Shown piece after piece: positions 1-7,709 of a stretch of DNA of 32,191 nt (its first letter is position 1; the number at the start of each line of letters is the position of its first letter). Location of the stretch: the NCBI RefSeq assembly GCF_000310185.1, contig NZ_AMXD01000032.1:1-32191 (forward strand), read 5' to 3'. Position numbers and translations under genes: made by a program. This DNA comes from Thauera aminoaromatica S2. Its GTDB lineage: Bacteria; Pseudomonadota; Gammaproteobacteria; Burkholderiales; Rhodocyclaceae. Below the pieces are notes generated by a model. The model did no database searches, was not told the DNA's origin, and was given only the letters and a program-made list of their open reading frames with translations.

Positions 1-1
1 T

Positions 2-553
2 TCCGACCCGCCCGCCCTGCCCGCCTGGCCCATGGTGCCGGCCTGCTACGGCTGGCTCGCGCTCGACGCCCGCGGCGGCTGGCGGCTGCGCGGCGAGATC
101 ATCACCCACCCCGGACTGCTCGCCTTCCTAGACGCCCACTACACCGGCGACGCGCACGGCAACTGGGGGGTCGATAACGGCCCGCAGCGCGTCTACGTGG
201 AACTCGCTGCGGCACCGCTGATCCTGCGCCTGCATCCCGACGGCCGCCTGGTCGCCCACACCGGACGCGAGGCGACCACGACCGGACCGGTGCTGGTCGA
301 CGCGGACGGTTGCGCCTTCCTCGCCACCGACCTGGGTCCGGCGATGATCGACGACCGCGACCTCGCGCTTTTCGCCGCCGAGCTGCGCCAGCTCGAGGGC
401 ACGCCCGCCGGCGACGAGGACCTGCTCGCACTGATCGACGGGCAGTCCGGCCCGACACTGCGCTGGCGCGAGGTCGACGTGGCCTTCTGCGCGCGTGCGG
501 CAATCCCCGGGCGCCTCGGCTTCCAGCCCCACCCGCAAGCCATCGGCACCTGA
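2..553 (+). CDS. Unrecognised protein, 5'-truncated by the window edge
   Basis: An open frame runs in from the left edge; codons before the first ATG (position 32) are open and read S-D-P-P-A-L-P-A-W-P. The true start is therefore probably outside the window, and the ATG may be internal. The visible 183 or so residues form a soluble, acidic, Ala/Asp-rich protein with alternating beta-type hydrophobic stretches, no signal peptide and no membrane helix. It contains short blocks such as YGWLALD, GNWGVDNGPQRVYVEL and LRWREVDVAFC. I do not recognise the family and assign no function. It ends about 70 bp before the tRNA-Leu promoter, so it is transcribed separately from the tRNA. Base composition matches the neighbours. 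Confidence 0.6.
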   Translation, partial: SDPPALPAWPMVPACYGWLALDARGGWRLRGEIITHPGLLAFLDAHYTGDAHGNWGVDNGPQRVYVELAAAPLILRLHPDGRLVAHTGREATTTGPVLVDADGCAFLATDLGPAMIDDRDLALFAAELRQLEGTPAGDEDLLALIDGQSGPTLRWREVDVAFCARAAIPGRLGFQPHPQAIGT

Positions 554-621
554 TCCGCAGCGCCGTCTTCCGTCGCCGCAACGACGCCCGCGCTCGGCGC
601 TCGCATCAGACACGGCAGGTG

Positions 622-651
622 TTGACCCCCACCCGGCTTCACGGCTATGAT
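622..651 (+). promoter_or_regulatory. Predicted sigma-70 promoter of tRNA-Leu
   Basis: TTGACC (622-627) and TATGAT (646-651) are separated by 18 bp, a good match to TTGACA-17-TATAAT. The predicted transcript starts near 658, leaving a leader of about 48 nt before the mature tRNA for RNase P to remove. Confidence 0.6.
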
Positions 652-706
652 CCGCGCCCTTGCTCGATGCGGCCGGCGCCACGGCGCAGAACACCGCAGC
701 AGCGAA

Positions 707-791
707 GCCTTGGTGGTGAAATTGGTAGACACGCTATCTTGAGGGGGTAGTGGCGAAAGCCGTGCGAGTTCGAGTCTCGCCCAAGGCACCA
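707..791 (+). tRNA. tRNA-Leu, anticodon GAG
   Basis: The cloverleaf can be drawn by hand. Acceptor arm GCCTTGG (707-713) pairs with CCAAGGC (781-787). The D-arm contains the invariant TTGGTAGA. The anticodon stem CTATC/GGTAG carries the loop TTGAGGG, giving anticodon GAG, which reads CUC and CUU. A long variable arm with stem GGC-GAAA-GCC is typical of class II leucine tRNAs. The T-loop reads TTCGAGT. The 3' CCA is encoded in the DNA. CUC is a heavily used leucine codon in the surrounding genes, so this isoacceptor should be important here. It stands alone, between its own promoter and terminator. Confidence 0.97.
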
Positions 792-824
792 GATTACGGC
801 CCCGCCGACGACGGCGGCGTCCGA

Positions 825-863
825 CGAAGAAAAGCCCGCGAATCGCTCGCGGGCTTTTCTTCG
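825..863. terminator. Bidirectional intrinsic terminator between tRNA-Leu and thrC
   Basis: A perfect 16-bp inverted repeat (825-840 with 848-863) has a 7-nt loop. The inner stem is GC-rich (GCCCGCG/CGCGGGC) and the outer stem is A-rich on the left and T-rich on the right. Each strand therefore ends in a U-rich run after the GC stem. It can end tRNA-Leu transcription on the plus strand and thrC transcription on the minus strand. Confidence 0.88.
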
Positions 864-913
864 TTTACGTCCCGGCGTCCCCGCCGGCCCGCTCGCCGAC
901 GGGGACCCGGCGA

Positions 914-2377
914 TCAGGTGCGCTGGGCGATGAAGCGCTTGATCGCGTCGGCGTCGGGCGCCATCACCTCGACGCGCTGCGGCAGCTTCTCGATGCCTTC
1001 GAGGTCTGCGGGACGCTCCGGCTCGCGCCCAAGGGCCTCGACGATGGTCTCGGCGAATTTCACCGGCAGCGCGGTCTCCAGCACCAGCACCGGCACGCCC
1101 GCAGGTACGTCGGCGGCGCGCTCCCAGGCCACCTTGACGCCGTCGGCGGTGTGGGTGTCGATCATCACGCCGTAGCGCTCGTACACCTTGCGGATGGTCG
1201 CCAGGCGATCGGCATGGCTGCTCGCGCCAGACACGAAGCCGAACGCGCCGATGCGGGCGAATTCGTCCGTGCCGGACAGGTCGAAGGCGCGCCCGGCGTC
1301 GACCTCGGCCCACAGCGCGGCCACCTTGCTCGGGTCGCGGCCGACCAGGTCGAAGACGAAGCGCTCGAAGTTCGAGGCCTTGGAGATGTCCATCGACGGG
1401 CTGGAGGTCACGTGCGTCTCGGCCGCCTTGCGCGGGCGATACACGCCGCTGCGGAAGAACTCGTCGAGCACGTCGTTCTCGTTGGTGGCGAGGATCAGCT
1501 TCGCCACCGGCAGGCCCATCTGGCGGGCGATGTGGCCGGCGCAGATGTTGCCGAAGTTGCCCGAGGGCACGCAGAAGGCGACCTGCTCGTCGTTGCTCGT
1601 CGTGGCCGCGAAGTAGCCCTTGAAGTAATACACGATCTGCGCCGCGACCCGCGCCCAGTTGATCGAATTCACTGCACCGATCTTGTGCCTGGCCTTGAAG
1701 GCGTGATCGTTGGAGACCGCCTTCACGATGTCCTGGGCATCGTCGAACATGCCGGTGACGGCGATGTTGAAGATGTTGTCGTCCTGCAGCGAATACATCT
1801 GCGCGCGCTGGAAGGCGCTCATCTTGCCGTGCGGCGACAGCATGAACACACGCACGCCGTGCTTGCCGCGCATCGCGTACTCGGCCGCCGAGCCGGTATC
1901 GCCCGAGGTGGCACCGAGGATGTTGATGGTCTCGCCACGCTTCGCGAGCACGTATTCGAAGAGGTTGCCGAGCAGCTGCATGGCCATGTCCTTGAAGGCC
2001 AGCGTCGGGCCATTGGACAGCTCGAGCAGGCCGAGGCGGCCGCGGCCGTCGGCATCCTTCTCCAGCCAGTGCACCGGAGTGATGTCGCGCGCGTCGCCGC
2101 CCGCGCGCACGTGGCGATAGACCTCGGCGGTGTAGGTCTTGGCGCAGATCGCCTTCAGGTCGACGGCGGGGATGTCGGTGATGAACTTCGACAGGATCGC
2201 GAACGCCAGCTCTGCGTAGGACAGGCCGCGCCAGGCGTCGAGCTCGGCGCGCGTCACCTGCGGATAGGTCTCGGGCAGGTAGAGGCCGCCGTCGGGGGCG
2301 AGGCCGCCGAGCAGGATGTCGCAGAACTCCGGGTTGGCGGGCTGGCCGGCGTGGCCGCGGGTGGAGAGATACTTCAC
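914..2377 (-). CDS. thrC: Threonine synthase
   Basis: Converts O-phospho-L-homoserine to L-threonine and phosphate with pyridoxal phosphate, the last step of threonine synthesis; cytoplasmic. The protein is 487 residues, the length of the long proteobacterial ThrC class. The N-terminus is typical (MKYLSTRG, then GGLAPDGGLYLPE near residue 24). The cofactor lysine is K129 in LAFKDMAMQ, and the phosphate/PLP loop GATSGDTGSAAE follows. The start is fixed by this conserved N-terminus; the ribosome site (AAGGA) lies rather far upstream. hom, for the step two before, is 2.5 kb upstream on the same strand, but unrelated genes lie between, so thrC needs its own promoter. A weak TAGAAT at 2439-2434 is a candidate -10. 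It ends at the bidirectional terminator. Confidence 0.97.
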   Translation of the reverse strand: MKYLSTRGHAGQPANPEFCDILLGGLAPDGGLYLPETYPQVTRAELDAWRGLSYAELAFAILSKFITDIPAVDLKAICAKTYTAEVYRHVRAGGDARDITPVHWLEKDADGRGRLGLLELSNGPTLAFKDMAMQLLGNLFEYVLAKRGETINILGATSGDTGSAAEYAMRGKHGVRVFMLSPHGKMSAFQRAQMYSLQDDNIFNIAVTGMFDDAQDIVKAVSNDHAFKARHKIGAVNSINWARVAAQIVYYFKGYFAATTSNDEQVAFCVPSGNFGNICAGHIARQMGLPVAKLILATNENDVLDEFFRSGVYRPRKAAETHVTSSPSMDISKASNFERFVFDLVGRDPSKVAALWAEVDAGRAFDLSGTDEFARIGAFGFVSGASSHADRLATIRKVYERYGVMIDTHTADGVKVAWERAADVPAGVPVLVLETALPVKFAETIVEALGREPERPADLEGIEKLPQRVEVMAPDADAIKRFIAQRT

Positions 2378-2634
2378 GTGGGCAGTCCTTCAGGGTGACG
2401 TGGTCGGCGCGCGCCGTCCGGCGCAAAGGCTCGATTCTAACGAATTCGGCGGACGAATTCGGCTTGCCGGCACACCCCAACCCCGGCGAGGAGCCCGGAC
2501 GCCGAACGCGGGAACGACGTCGCGCGCCGCAGCTCCGCACGCGCCCGCGATGTGCAGGACGCCCGAATATGCCGCACGCCCGCGGCCCGCACACCGATAC
2601 AATCGGACCTTCACATCATGAACGGGAGTCCGCC
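2378..2634. other. Divergent intergenic region thrC / TerB-like gene
   Basis: This 257-bp region holds the promoters for both flanking genes. Candidate -10 boxes are TAGAAT on the minus strand (2439-2434) for thrC and TACAAT on the plus strand (2598-2603) for the TerB-like gene. Neither has a convincing -35. A 10-bp direct repeat, CGAATTCGGC, occurs at 2441-2450 and 2454-2463 with a 3-bp spacer, next to the thrC -10. No convincing small gene was seen. Confidence 0.4.
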
Positions 2635-3486
2635 ATGAACCTCGGAAACATCCTCGGCCAGATCCTTCAGCAAGGCATGGGCCAGCAGGGCCGTTCGCGC
2701 CTCGACCACGCCATGGGCGCGGGCGGTATCGGAGACGTGCTCAGAGGCATTCTCGGCGGACAGGCGGCGGGCGGCACAGCTGGCAGCGCGGGCGGCGGCC
2801 TGGGCGATCTGCTGGGTGGCGTGCTGGGCGGCGGCCGTGGCGGCTCCGCGGCGGGCGGGATGGGAGGCCTGGGCGAGATCTTCGGCGGCGCGCTCGGTGG
2901 CGGCCGCAGCACGAGCGGAGGCGGCTTGGGCGATCTGCTCGGCGGCCTGCTCGGAGGCAGCGCCGGGGGCGGCACGGGCACGCGCAGCGGCGGCGGCAAC
3001 GCCGGCATGGCCATCCTCGCCACCATCGCGATGGCGGCGCTGAAGAACTGGACCGACGGCCGCCGCGCGCAGGCCGCGATGGCACCCGACACGGCGGGCT
3101 TCGCCGCCCCCGAACTCGAAACCATGACCGAGCCCGCGACCGCGGAGCTGATCGTGCGCGCGATGATCTCGGCGGCCAAGGCCGACGGCGAAGTGAGCGA
3201 GGACGAGATCCAGCGCATCGTCGGCCGCATCGGCGCCGACGGCCTGAGCGAGGAGGAGAAGCAGTTCATGATCGCCGAACTGCGTCGCCCGCTCGACCTC
3301 GCCGCGCTCGTCGCCGAGGTGCCCAACGAGATGGTGGCGGTCGAGGTCTATGCCGCCTCGCTGCTCGCGATCGAACTCGACACCCCGGCCGAGGCGGCCT
3401 ACCTGCGCCAGCTCGCCCAGGCACTGCGCCTGGACGGTGCGACGCTGTCCCGCCTGCACGAGATCACCGGCGCCACCGCGGTCTGA
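2635..3486 (+). CDS. TerB/DUF533-family protein with glycine-rich repeat region
   Basis: The 283-residue protein has three parts. Residues 1-45 begin MNLGNILGQILQQG. Residues about 45-125 are a low-complexity Gly-rich stretch with three imperfect copies of GGLGDLLGGxLGGG (two with DLL, one with EIF). Residues about 165-280 form a helical TerB-like domain with the acidic motif AKADGEVSEDE. The architecture matches the DUF533 / 'tellurite resistance TerB family' group (E. coli YebE-like), whose molecular role is not established. A hydrophobic Ala-rich helix (AGMAILATIAMAALKNW) near residue 130 may associate with the membrane. ATG 2635 is chosen because GGGAG lies 7 bp upstream and TACAAT (2598-2603) gives a short leader; an upstream in-frame extension has no conserved look. 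It is monocistronic and divergent from thrC. Confidence 0.85.
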   Translation: MNLGNILGQILQQGMGQQGRSRLDHAMGAGGIGDVLRGILGGQAAGGTAGSAGGGLGDLLGGVLGGGRGGSAAGGMGGLGEIFGGALGGGRSTSGGGLGDLLGGLLGGSAGGGTGTRSGGGNAGMAILATIAMAALKNWTDGRRAQAAMAPDTAGFAAPELETMTEPATAELIVRAMISAAKADGEVSEDEIQRIVGRIGADGLSEEEKQFMIAELRRPLDLAALVAEVPNEMVAVEVYAASLLAIELDTPAEAAYLRQLAQALRLDGATLSRLHEITGATAV

Positions 3487-3505
3487 GCGCGGGTATCGGG
3501 CCGCA

Positions 3506-3532
3506 CCGCCGCACGCCAAGCTGGCGCGGCGG
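3506..3532. terminator. GC-rich hairpin between convergent genes
   Basis: CCGCCGC (3506-3512) pairs with GCGGCGG (3526-3532), and the inner GCCA pairs with TGGC around a 3-nt loop. It lies between the convergent stops of the TerB-like gene (3486) and dodecin (3544). No T-tract follows on either strand, so its role as a terminator is uncertain. Confidence 0.4.
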
Positions 3533-3543
3533 CGCGACTCGCC

Positions 3544-3756
3544 TCACTCGCTCTCGAGCCGGAAGCCCAGCTTCAGCGTGACCTGGAAGTGCGCGACCTT
3601 GCCGTCGACCACGTGGCCGCGCGTCTCCATCACCTCGAACCAGTCGATGTGGCGGATTGTGCGCGCAGCGGTCTCGATCGCATTGCGGATGGCGGCATCG
3701 GTGCTCTCGTGCGAGGTGCCGACGATTTCGACGAGCTTGTAGACGCGATCGGACAT
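3544..3756 (-). CDS. Dodecin, flavin-binding/storage protein
   Basis: A 70-residue protein with the complete dodecin fold signature: MSDRVYKLVEIVGTS, then a helix (AAIRNAIETAARTIRHIDW), then two strands (FEVMETRGHVVDGKVAHFQVTLKLGF). Dodecins form hollow 12-mers that bind and store FMN, FAD or flavin precursors, protecting the cell from free flavin. The conserved aromatic residue that sandwiches the isoalloxazine ring is W39, and Q58 sits in the ligand-facing HFQV strand. ATG 3756 has a near-ideal ribosome site (GAGGAGG, about 5 nt upstream). A longer frame through it lacks support. It follows the 48-residue microprotein by 41 bp and is probably cotranscribed with it. Confidence 0.95.
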   Translation of the reverse strand: MSDRVYKLVEIVGTSHESTDAAIRNAIETAARTIRHIDWFEVMETRGHVVDGKVAHFQVTLKLGFRLESE

Positions 3757-3797
3757 CTTGTCCTCCTCTGCGGTGCCGGCCAGCGCCGGATGGCTGT

Positions 3798-3944
3798 TCA
3801 GTCCGCGTCCGGATCCGCGGACCGATCCTCCCCGCGCAACGCCCGCGCAGCCTCGAAGCCGCGCACCGACGCCACATAGCCACGGACGCCGAGCACGGCG
3901 ATCGCAACCACGATGGCGGTGAAGACGGCGAGCTTGAAGGCCAT
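3798..3944 (-). CDS. Small single-helix membrane protein (48 aa)
   Basis: An intact 49-codon frame (ATG at 3944, TGA at 3800-3798) encodes MAFKLAVFTAIVVAIAVLGV, a hydrophobic helix, followed by a basic and acidic tail (RGYVASVRGFEAARAL, then GEDRSADPDAD). This predicts one N-terminal transmembrane helix with a short charged C-terminus. An AGGA lies about 9 nt before the ATG, and a promoter-like pair sits upstream (4039-4011). Dodecin begins 41 bp downstream on the same strand. I recognise no named family. The start signals and clean amphipathic pattern make it a likely real gene rather than chance, but it has no homologue evidence here. Confidence 0.6.
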   Translation of the reverse strand: MAFKLAVFTAIVVAIAVLGVRGYVASVRGFEAARALRGEDRSADPDAD

Positions 3945-4010
3945 GCGAAGGCGTCCTGCAGGCAAGGGTTGGGAATCGCGGCATGCGCCTCGCGCGCGCC
4001 GCCGTGCTTC

Positions 4011-4039
4011 AGTCTAGGCGCAAACGCCTGTGGTGTCGC
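4011..4039 (-). promoter_or_regulatory. Predicted promoter for the microprotein-dodecin pair
   Basis: On the minus strand, GCGACA (4039-4034) and TAGACT (4016-4011) are 17 bp apart, each matching the sigma-70 consensus at 4 of 6 positions. The predicted start near 4004 gives a leader of about 60 nt to the microprotein ATG at 3944. Confidence 0.45.
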
Positions 4040-4096
4040 GCATGCCCGGAGCTCCCGCCACCGCCCACGCGCCCTCCCACCTCGCCGTCCACCTCC

Positions 4097-4759
4097 TCAC
4101 CCCCCCTGCGCGCGCAGCCACGCCGCACGCTCGCGCCAGCGCGTCGCCTTGTCGCCGGCGAGCCCGGGCGCGCCGGCGATGCGTGCGAGCAGCCCGGCAT
4201 CGGGCCGGTGCGCGCTCACCGTGTCCCAGTAGTCGGCAAGCGTGAGCCAGGGATTGGGACGCTCGAGCAGCTCGATCGTGTCGCCCGCGGCGATCCTGCC
4301 CGGCTGCAGCACGCGGTAGTACCAGCCGGTGATCCCCGCCGCCTCGACGAAACGCGAGGCGCCCTCGACCTGCAGACGCAGGTCGATCTTCCAGCACGGC
4401 GAGCGCGTCTGGCTCACCTGCACGCGCGCCGCGCCGATGCGCAGCACGTCGCCGATGCACAGCACGTGCTCGTCCAGCCCGTGCGTGCTGATGTTCTCGC
4501 CGAGGAAACCCGCACCCAGCGCGGCTGCGCACTGTGGCCACTCGGCGGCCAGCACCGCGTAGTGCTCGACCGGATAGTGGTGCAGCGCCTTCTCCAGGCC
4601 GCCGTGGTGGCGCAGGTCGGCCTGCTCGTCGCCCTCCAGCCCGGTCGGCGTCAGCATGACCGGGCCCGCGGCCGGCGACTTGACGATGCCGCTGCGCTCG
4701 CCCTCGATCGACAGCAGGCGCACCTTGCCGACGAAGACCTCATCCACCTTGCTCTTCAT
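4097..4759 (-). CDS. MOSC domain-containing protein (YiiM-like)
   Basis: A 220-residue stand-alone MOSC (molybdenum cofactor sulfurase C-terminal) protein of the YiiM type. Visible motifs are SGIVKSP near residue 23, GLEGDEQADLRHHGG (residues 40-54) and FLGENISTHGL (residues 85-95). The conserved cysteine is C122 in TRSPCWKIDLR, expected to bind Moco-related sulfur or metal. YiiM-family proteins act in Moco-dependent reduction of N-hydroxylated compounds; that activity here is inferred from family. A C-terminal helical tail (about 170-220) matches the 3-alpha extension of YiiM proteins. ATG 4759 has GGGGGA and AGGGAGGA upstream. It lies 116 bp downstream of hom, probably beyond hom's terminator. 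Confidence 0.92.
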   Translation of the reverse strand: MKSKVDEVFVGKVRLLSIEGERSGIVKSPAAGPVMLTPTGLEGDEQADLRHHGGLEKALHHYPVEHYAVLAAEWPQCAAALGAGFLGENISTHGLDEHVLCIGDVLRIGAARVQVSQTRSPCWKIDLRLQVEGASRFVEAAGITGWYYRVLQPGRIAAGDTIELLERPNPWLTLADYWDTVSAHRPDAGLLARIAGAPGLAGDKATRWRERAAWLRAQGG

Positions 4760-4822
4760 GTCCCCCAATCCTCCCTGCCTTCCAGGTCGCAGCAATGGCG
4801 ACCCGGGATGACGTGAACGCAA

Positions 4823-4848
4823 GAGGCCGCACCCGGGGGCACGGCCTC
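4823..4848 (-). terminator. Putative terminator of the alaA-hom operon
   Basis: Read on the minus strand, GAGGCCGTGCC pairs with GGTGCGGCCTC (11 bp with two G-T wobbles) around a CCCG loop. It starts 27 bp after the hom stop codon. The tail TTGCGTT is only weakly T-rich, so termination may be partial. Confidence 0.5.
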
Positions 4849-4875
4849 GTCTTCGATCACGACTCGAAACTGCGC

Positions 4876-6183
4876 TCAGAGAGCTTCCATACGCAGCTTC
4901 ACGACCTTGCCCTGCACTACGGGCAGCGCCTCGATGCGCACGATGGCGGCATTGGCGTTCTTTTCCGCGGTCTGGTGGGTCAGCATGATGATGTCGGTGT
5001 GCGCCTCGCCCTCGGCCGCCTGCTTCTGGATCAGCGCCTCGATCGAGATCCCGCTGTCGGCCAGGATGCGGGTGATGTCGGCGAGCACGCCCGGCTTGTC
5101 CTCGACCCGCATGCGCAGGTAGTAGGAGGTCACGACCTCCTCGATCGGCAGCACCGGAACGTCGTGCACCTGGTCGGGCTGGAAGGCCAGGTGGGGCACG
5201 CGGTGCTCGGGGTCGGAGGTGTGCAGGCGGGTGACGTCGACCAGGTCGGCGATCACCGCCGAAGCGGTGGGCTCGGCGCCCGCGCCCTTGCCGTAGTAGA
5301 GCGTCGCGCCGACGGCGTCGCCCTGCACCAGCACCGCATTCATCGCACCCTCGACGTTGGCGATGAGGCGCTTCGCCGGAATCAGCGTGGGGTGCACGCG
5401 CAGCTCGACGCCGTTCTCGCGGCGGCGGGCGATGCCGAGCAGCTTGATGCGATAGCCGAGCTGTTCGGCGTAGCCGATGTCCACCGAGTCGAGCTTGCTG
5501 ATGCCCTCGATGTAGGCCTTGTCGAACTGCATCGGGATGCCGAAGGCGATCGCGCTCATGATCGTCGCCTTGTGCGCGGCGTCGACCCCCTCGACGTCGA
5601 AGGTCGGATCGGCCTCGGCGTAGCCGAGCGCCTGCGCTTCCTTGAGCACCTCGGCGAAGGGCAGGCCCTTGTCGCGCATCTCGGACAGGATGAAGTTGGT
5701 GGTGCCGTTGATGATGCCGGCCAGCCACTCGATGCGGTTGGCGGTGAGGCCTTCGCGCAGCGCCTTGATGATCGGGATGCCGCCCGCGACCGCGGCCTCG
5801 AAGGCCACCATCACGCCCTTCTTCTGCGCCGCGGCGAAGATCTCGTTGCCATGCACCGCGAGCAGCGCCTTGTTGGCGGTGACCACGTGCTTGCCGTTCT
5901 CGATCGCCTTCAGCACCAGCTCCCGGGCCACGCCGTAGCCGCCGATCAGCTCGACGACGATGTCGATGCCCGGATCGGTGACCACCGAGAAGGCGTCGTC
6001 GGTGAGCTTGACCTCGCCGCCGGTCACCTTGCGCGCGAGCTCGAGGTTCTTGTCGGCCACGGTGACGATGCGGATCGGACGGCCGGCGCGCCGGGTGATC
6101 TCCTCGGCGTTGCGTTTGAGGACGGTGTAGGTGCCGCCACCGACGGTACCGATGCCAAGGAGGCCAACGTTGATAGGTTTCAT
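4876..6183 (-). CDS. hom: Homoserine dehydrogenase
   Basis: Reduces L-aspartate-4-semialdehyde to L-homoserine with NAD(P)H, the branch-point step to threonine and methionine; cytoplasmic. The 435-residue length is typical of the monofunctional enzyme. Domains in order: Rossmann NAD(P)-binding (GLLGIGTVGGG, residues 8-18), the catalytic core with VVTANKALL near residue 105 and the GIINGTTNFIL motif near 165-175, and a C-terminal ACT domain beginning about residue 350 (MRVEDKPGVLADITRIL). The ACT domain is expected to mediate feedback inhibition by threonine. It follows alaA by 66 bp on the same strand and is probably in the same transcript. The start is set by MKPINVGLLG; the ribosome site is weak, within a tandem ACCTCAC repeat. 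Confidence 0.97.
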   Translation of the reverse strand: MKPINVGLLGIGTVGGGTYTVLKRNAEEITRRAGRPIRIVTVADKNLELARKVTGGEVKLTDDAFSVVTDPGIDIVVELIGGYGVARELVLKAIENGKHVVTANKALLAVHGNEIFAAAQKKGVMVAFEAAVAGGIPIIKALREGLTANRIEWLAGIINGTTNFILSEMRDKGLPFAEVLKEAQALGYAEADPTFDVEGVDAAHKATIMSAIAFGIPMQFDKAYIEGISKLDSVDIGYAEQLGYRIKLLGIARRRENGVELRVHPTLIPAKRLIANVEGAMNAVLVQGDAVGATLYYGKGAGAEPTASAVIADLVDVTRLHTSDPEHRVPHLAFQPDQVHDVPVLPIEEVVTSYYLRMRVEDKPGVLADITRILADSGISIEALIQKQAAEGEAHTDIIMLTHQTAEKNANAAIVRIEALPVVQGKVVKLRMEAL

Positions 6184-6249
6184 TTTGTCCGTGAGGTGTG
6201 AGGTGTCAGGAGGGAGGAGCAGGCGGCGCAGCCGCCTTCCGGTGGCGGC

Positions 6250-7557
6250 TCAGGTGCCGTGACGCTTGCGGTAGTTCTCGAGGAAGCGGGCGATGCGGCC
6301 GATGGCGTCGCGCAGGTCGTCCTCGTGCGGCAGGAAGACCAGGCGGAAGTGGTCGGGATGCGGCCAGTTGAAGCCGGAGCCCTGCACCAGCAGCACACGC
6401 TCCTCTTCGAGCAGTTCGGCGATGAAGGCCTGGTCGTCCTCGATCGGATAGACCTTGGGATCCAGGCGCGGGAACATGTACAGCGTGGCCTGCGGCTTCA
6501 CGCAGCTCACGCCTGGGATCTGGTTGATCAGTTCCCAGGCGAGGTCGCGCTGGCGACGCATGCGCCCACCCTCGGCGACCAGGTCGTCGATGCTCTGGTA
6601 GCCGCCGAGCGCGGTCTGGATCGCGTACTGGCCGGGCACGTTGGCGCACAGGCGCATCGAGGCCAGCATGTTGAGGCCCTCGATGTAGTCGTTGGCGCGG
6701 CGCTTGTCGCCGCACACCACCATCCAGCCCGCGCGGTAGCCGCAGGAGCGGTAGTTCTTCGACAGACCGTTGAAGATGATCGTCAGCACGTCCTCGGACA
6801 GCGCCGCCATCGAGGTGTGCCTGACGCCCTCGTAGAGCACCTTGTCGTAGACCTCGTCGGCGTAGAGGATCAGGTCATGCTCGCGGGCAAGCGCGACGAT
6901 CTGCTTCAGGGTCTCGTCCGGATACACCGCGCCGGTCGGATTGTTCGGGTTGATGACCACGATCGCGCGCGTGTTGGCGTTGATCTTCGCGCGCATGTCG
7001 TCGATGTCCGGCAGCCAGCCCTTGGACTCGTCGCACAGGTAATGCACCGGCTTGCCGCCCGACAGGCTCACCGCAGCGGTCCACAACGGGTAGTCGGGCG
7101 CCGGCACCAGCACCTCGTCGCCGGCGTCGAGCAGCGCGTTCATCGCCATTACGATGAGCTCGGACACACCGTTGCCGATGTAGATATCCTCGATGGTGAC
7201 ACCCTTGATGCCCTTCTGCTGGGTGTAGTGCATCACCGCCTTGCGCGCGGAGAAGATGCCCTTGGAGTCCGAGTAGCCCGCCGCGTTGGGCAGGTTGCGG
7301 ATCATGTCCATCTGGATCTCTTCGGGCGAATCGAAGCCGAACGCGGCGAGGTTGCCGATGTTCAGCTTGATGATCTTGTGCCCCTCGTCCTCCATCTGCT
7401 TGGCGCGCACCAGCACCGGGCCGCGGATGTCGTAGCAGACCTCGGCGAGCTTGGCGGACTTGCGGATCGGACGCGGCGCGGCGGCTGCGCCCGCCTCGGC
7501 CTTGATCACCGGTTCGGGGGATGCCGCCGCGAGCTCGAGTGTCTTCACCGCTTTCAT
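6250..7557 (-). CDS. alaA: Alanine-type PLP aminotransferase (AlaA/AlaC-like)
   Basis: A class I/II fold-type I aminotransferase of 435 residues, most like the AlaA glutamate-pyruvate transaminase group. In betaproteobacteria such genes commonly stand before hom and thrC. Visible features: substrate/PLP loop LNIGN (66-70), the Asp of YADEVYDK (residues 232-239), NPNNPTGA (203-210), and the Schiff-base lysine K267 in NGLSKNYRSCGYRAGW. The C-terminal arginine that binds the alpha-carboxylate lies in DHFRLVFLP. A poorly conserved Ala/Pro-rich extension of about 30 residues precedes the core. ATG 7557 has AGGAAGGA 5 nt upstream and fits the promoter at 7648-7620. The exact amino acid pair used cannot be read from sequence. 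Confidence 0.9.
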   Translation of the reverse strand: MKAVKTLELAAASPEPVIKAEAGAAAAPRPIRKSAKLAEVCYDIRGPVLVRAKQMEDEGHKIIKLNIGNLAAFGFDSPEEIQMDMIRNLPNAAGYSDSKGIFSARKAVMHYTQQKGIKGVTIEDIYIGNGVSELIVMAMNALLDAGDEVLVPAPDYPLWTAAVSLSGGKPVHYLCDESKGWLPDIDDMRAKINANTRAIVVINPNNPTGAVYPDETLKQIVALAREHDLILYADEVYDKVLYEGVRHTSMAALSEDVLTIIFNGLSKNYRSCGYRAGWMVVCGDKRRANDYIEGLNMLASMRLCANVPGQYAIQTALGGYQSIDDLVAEGGRMRRQRDLAWELINQIPGVSCVKPQATLYMFPRLDPKVYPIEDDQAFIAELLEEERVLLVQGSGFNWPHPDHFRLVFLPHEDDLRDAIGRIARFLENYRKRHGT

Positions 7558-7619
7558 GCCATTCCTTCCTGAGAGGTGGAAACGCGCGCCGGAGTTTTCC
7601 CGCACGCCAAAAGGTTGAT

Positions 7620-7648
7620 ATCTTAGCCGCGCTCCCGCACTGCGGCAA
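7620..7648 (-). promoter_or_regulatory. Predicted promoter of alaA-hom
   Basis: On the minus strand TTGCCG (7648-7643) is followed after 17 bp by TAAGAT (7625-7620). The predicted start is near 7613, giving a leader of about 56 nt before the alaA ATG. No operator-like palindrome or attenuator was seen. Confidence 0.5.
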
Positions 7649-7709
7649 TTTGCCCGGGCATCGCGGGCAACCGCCGGCGTGCGCCGCATGCCGCGACCAG
7701 GAACGGACG

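Noticed and set aside
2441-2463. Direct repeat CGAATTCGGC x2 near thrC
   Set aside because: Only two copies, not an inverted operator and not seen elsewhere; noted within the intergenic entry but not claimed as a binding site.
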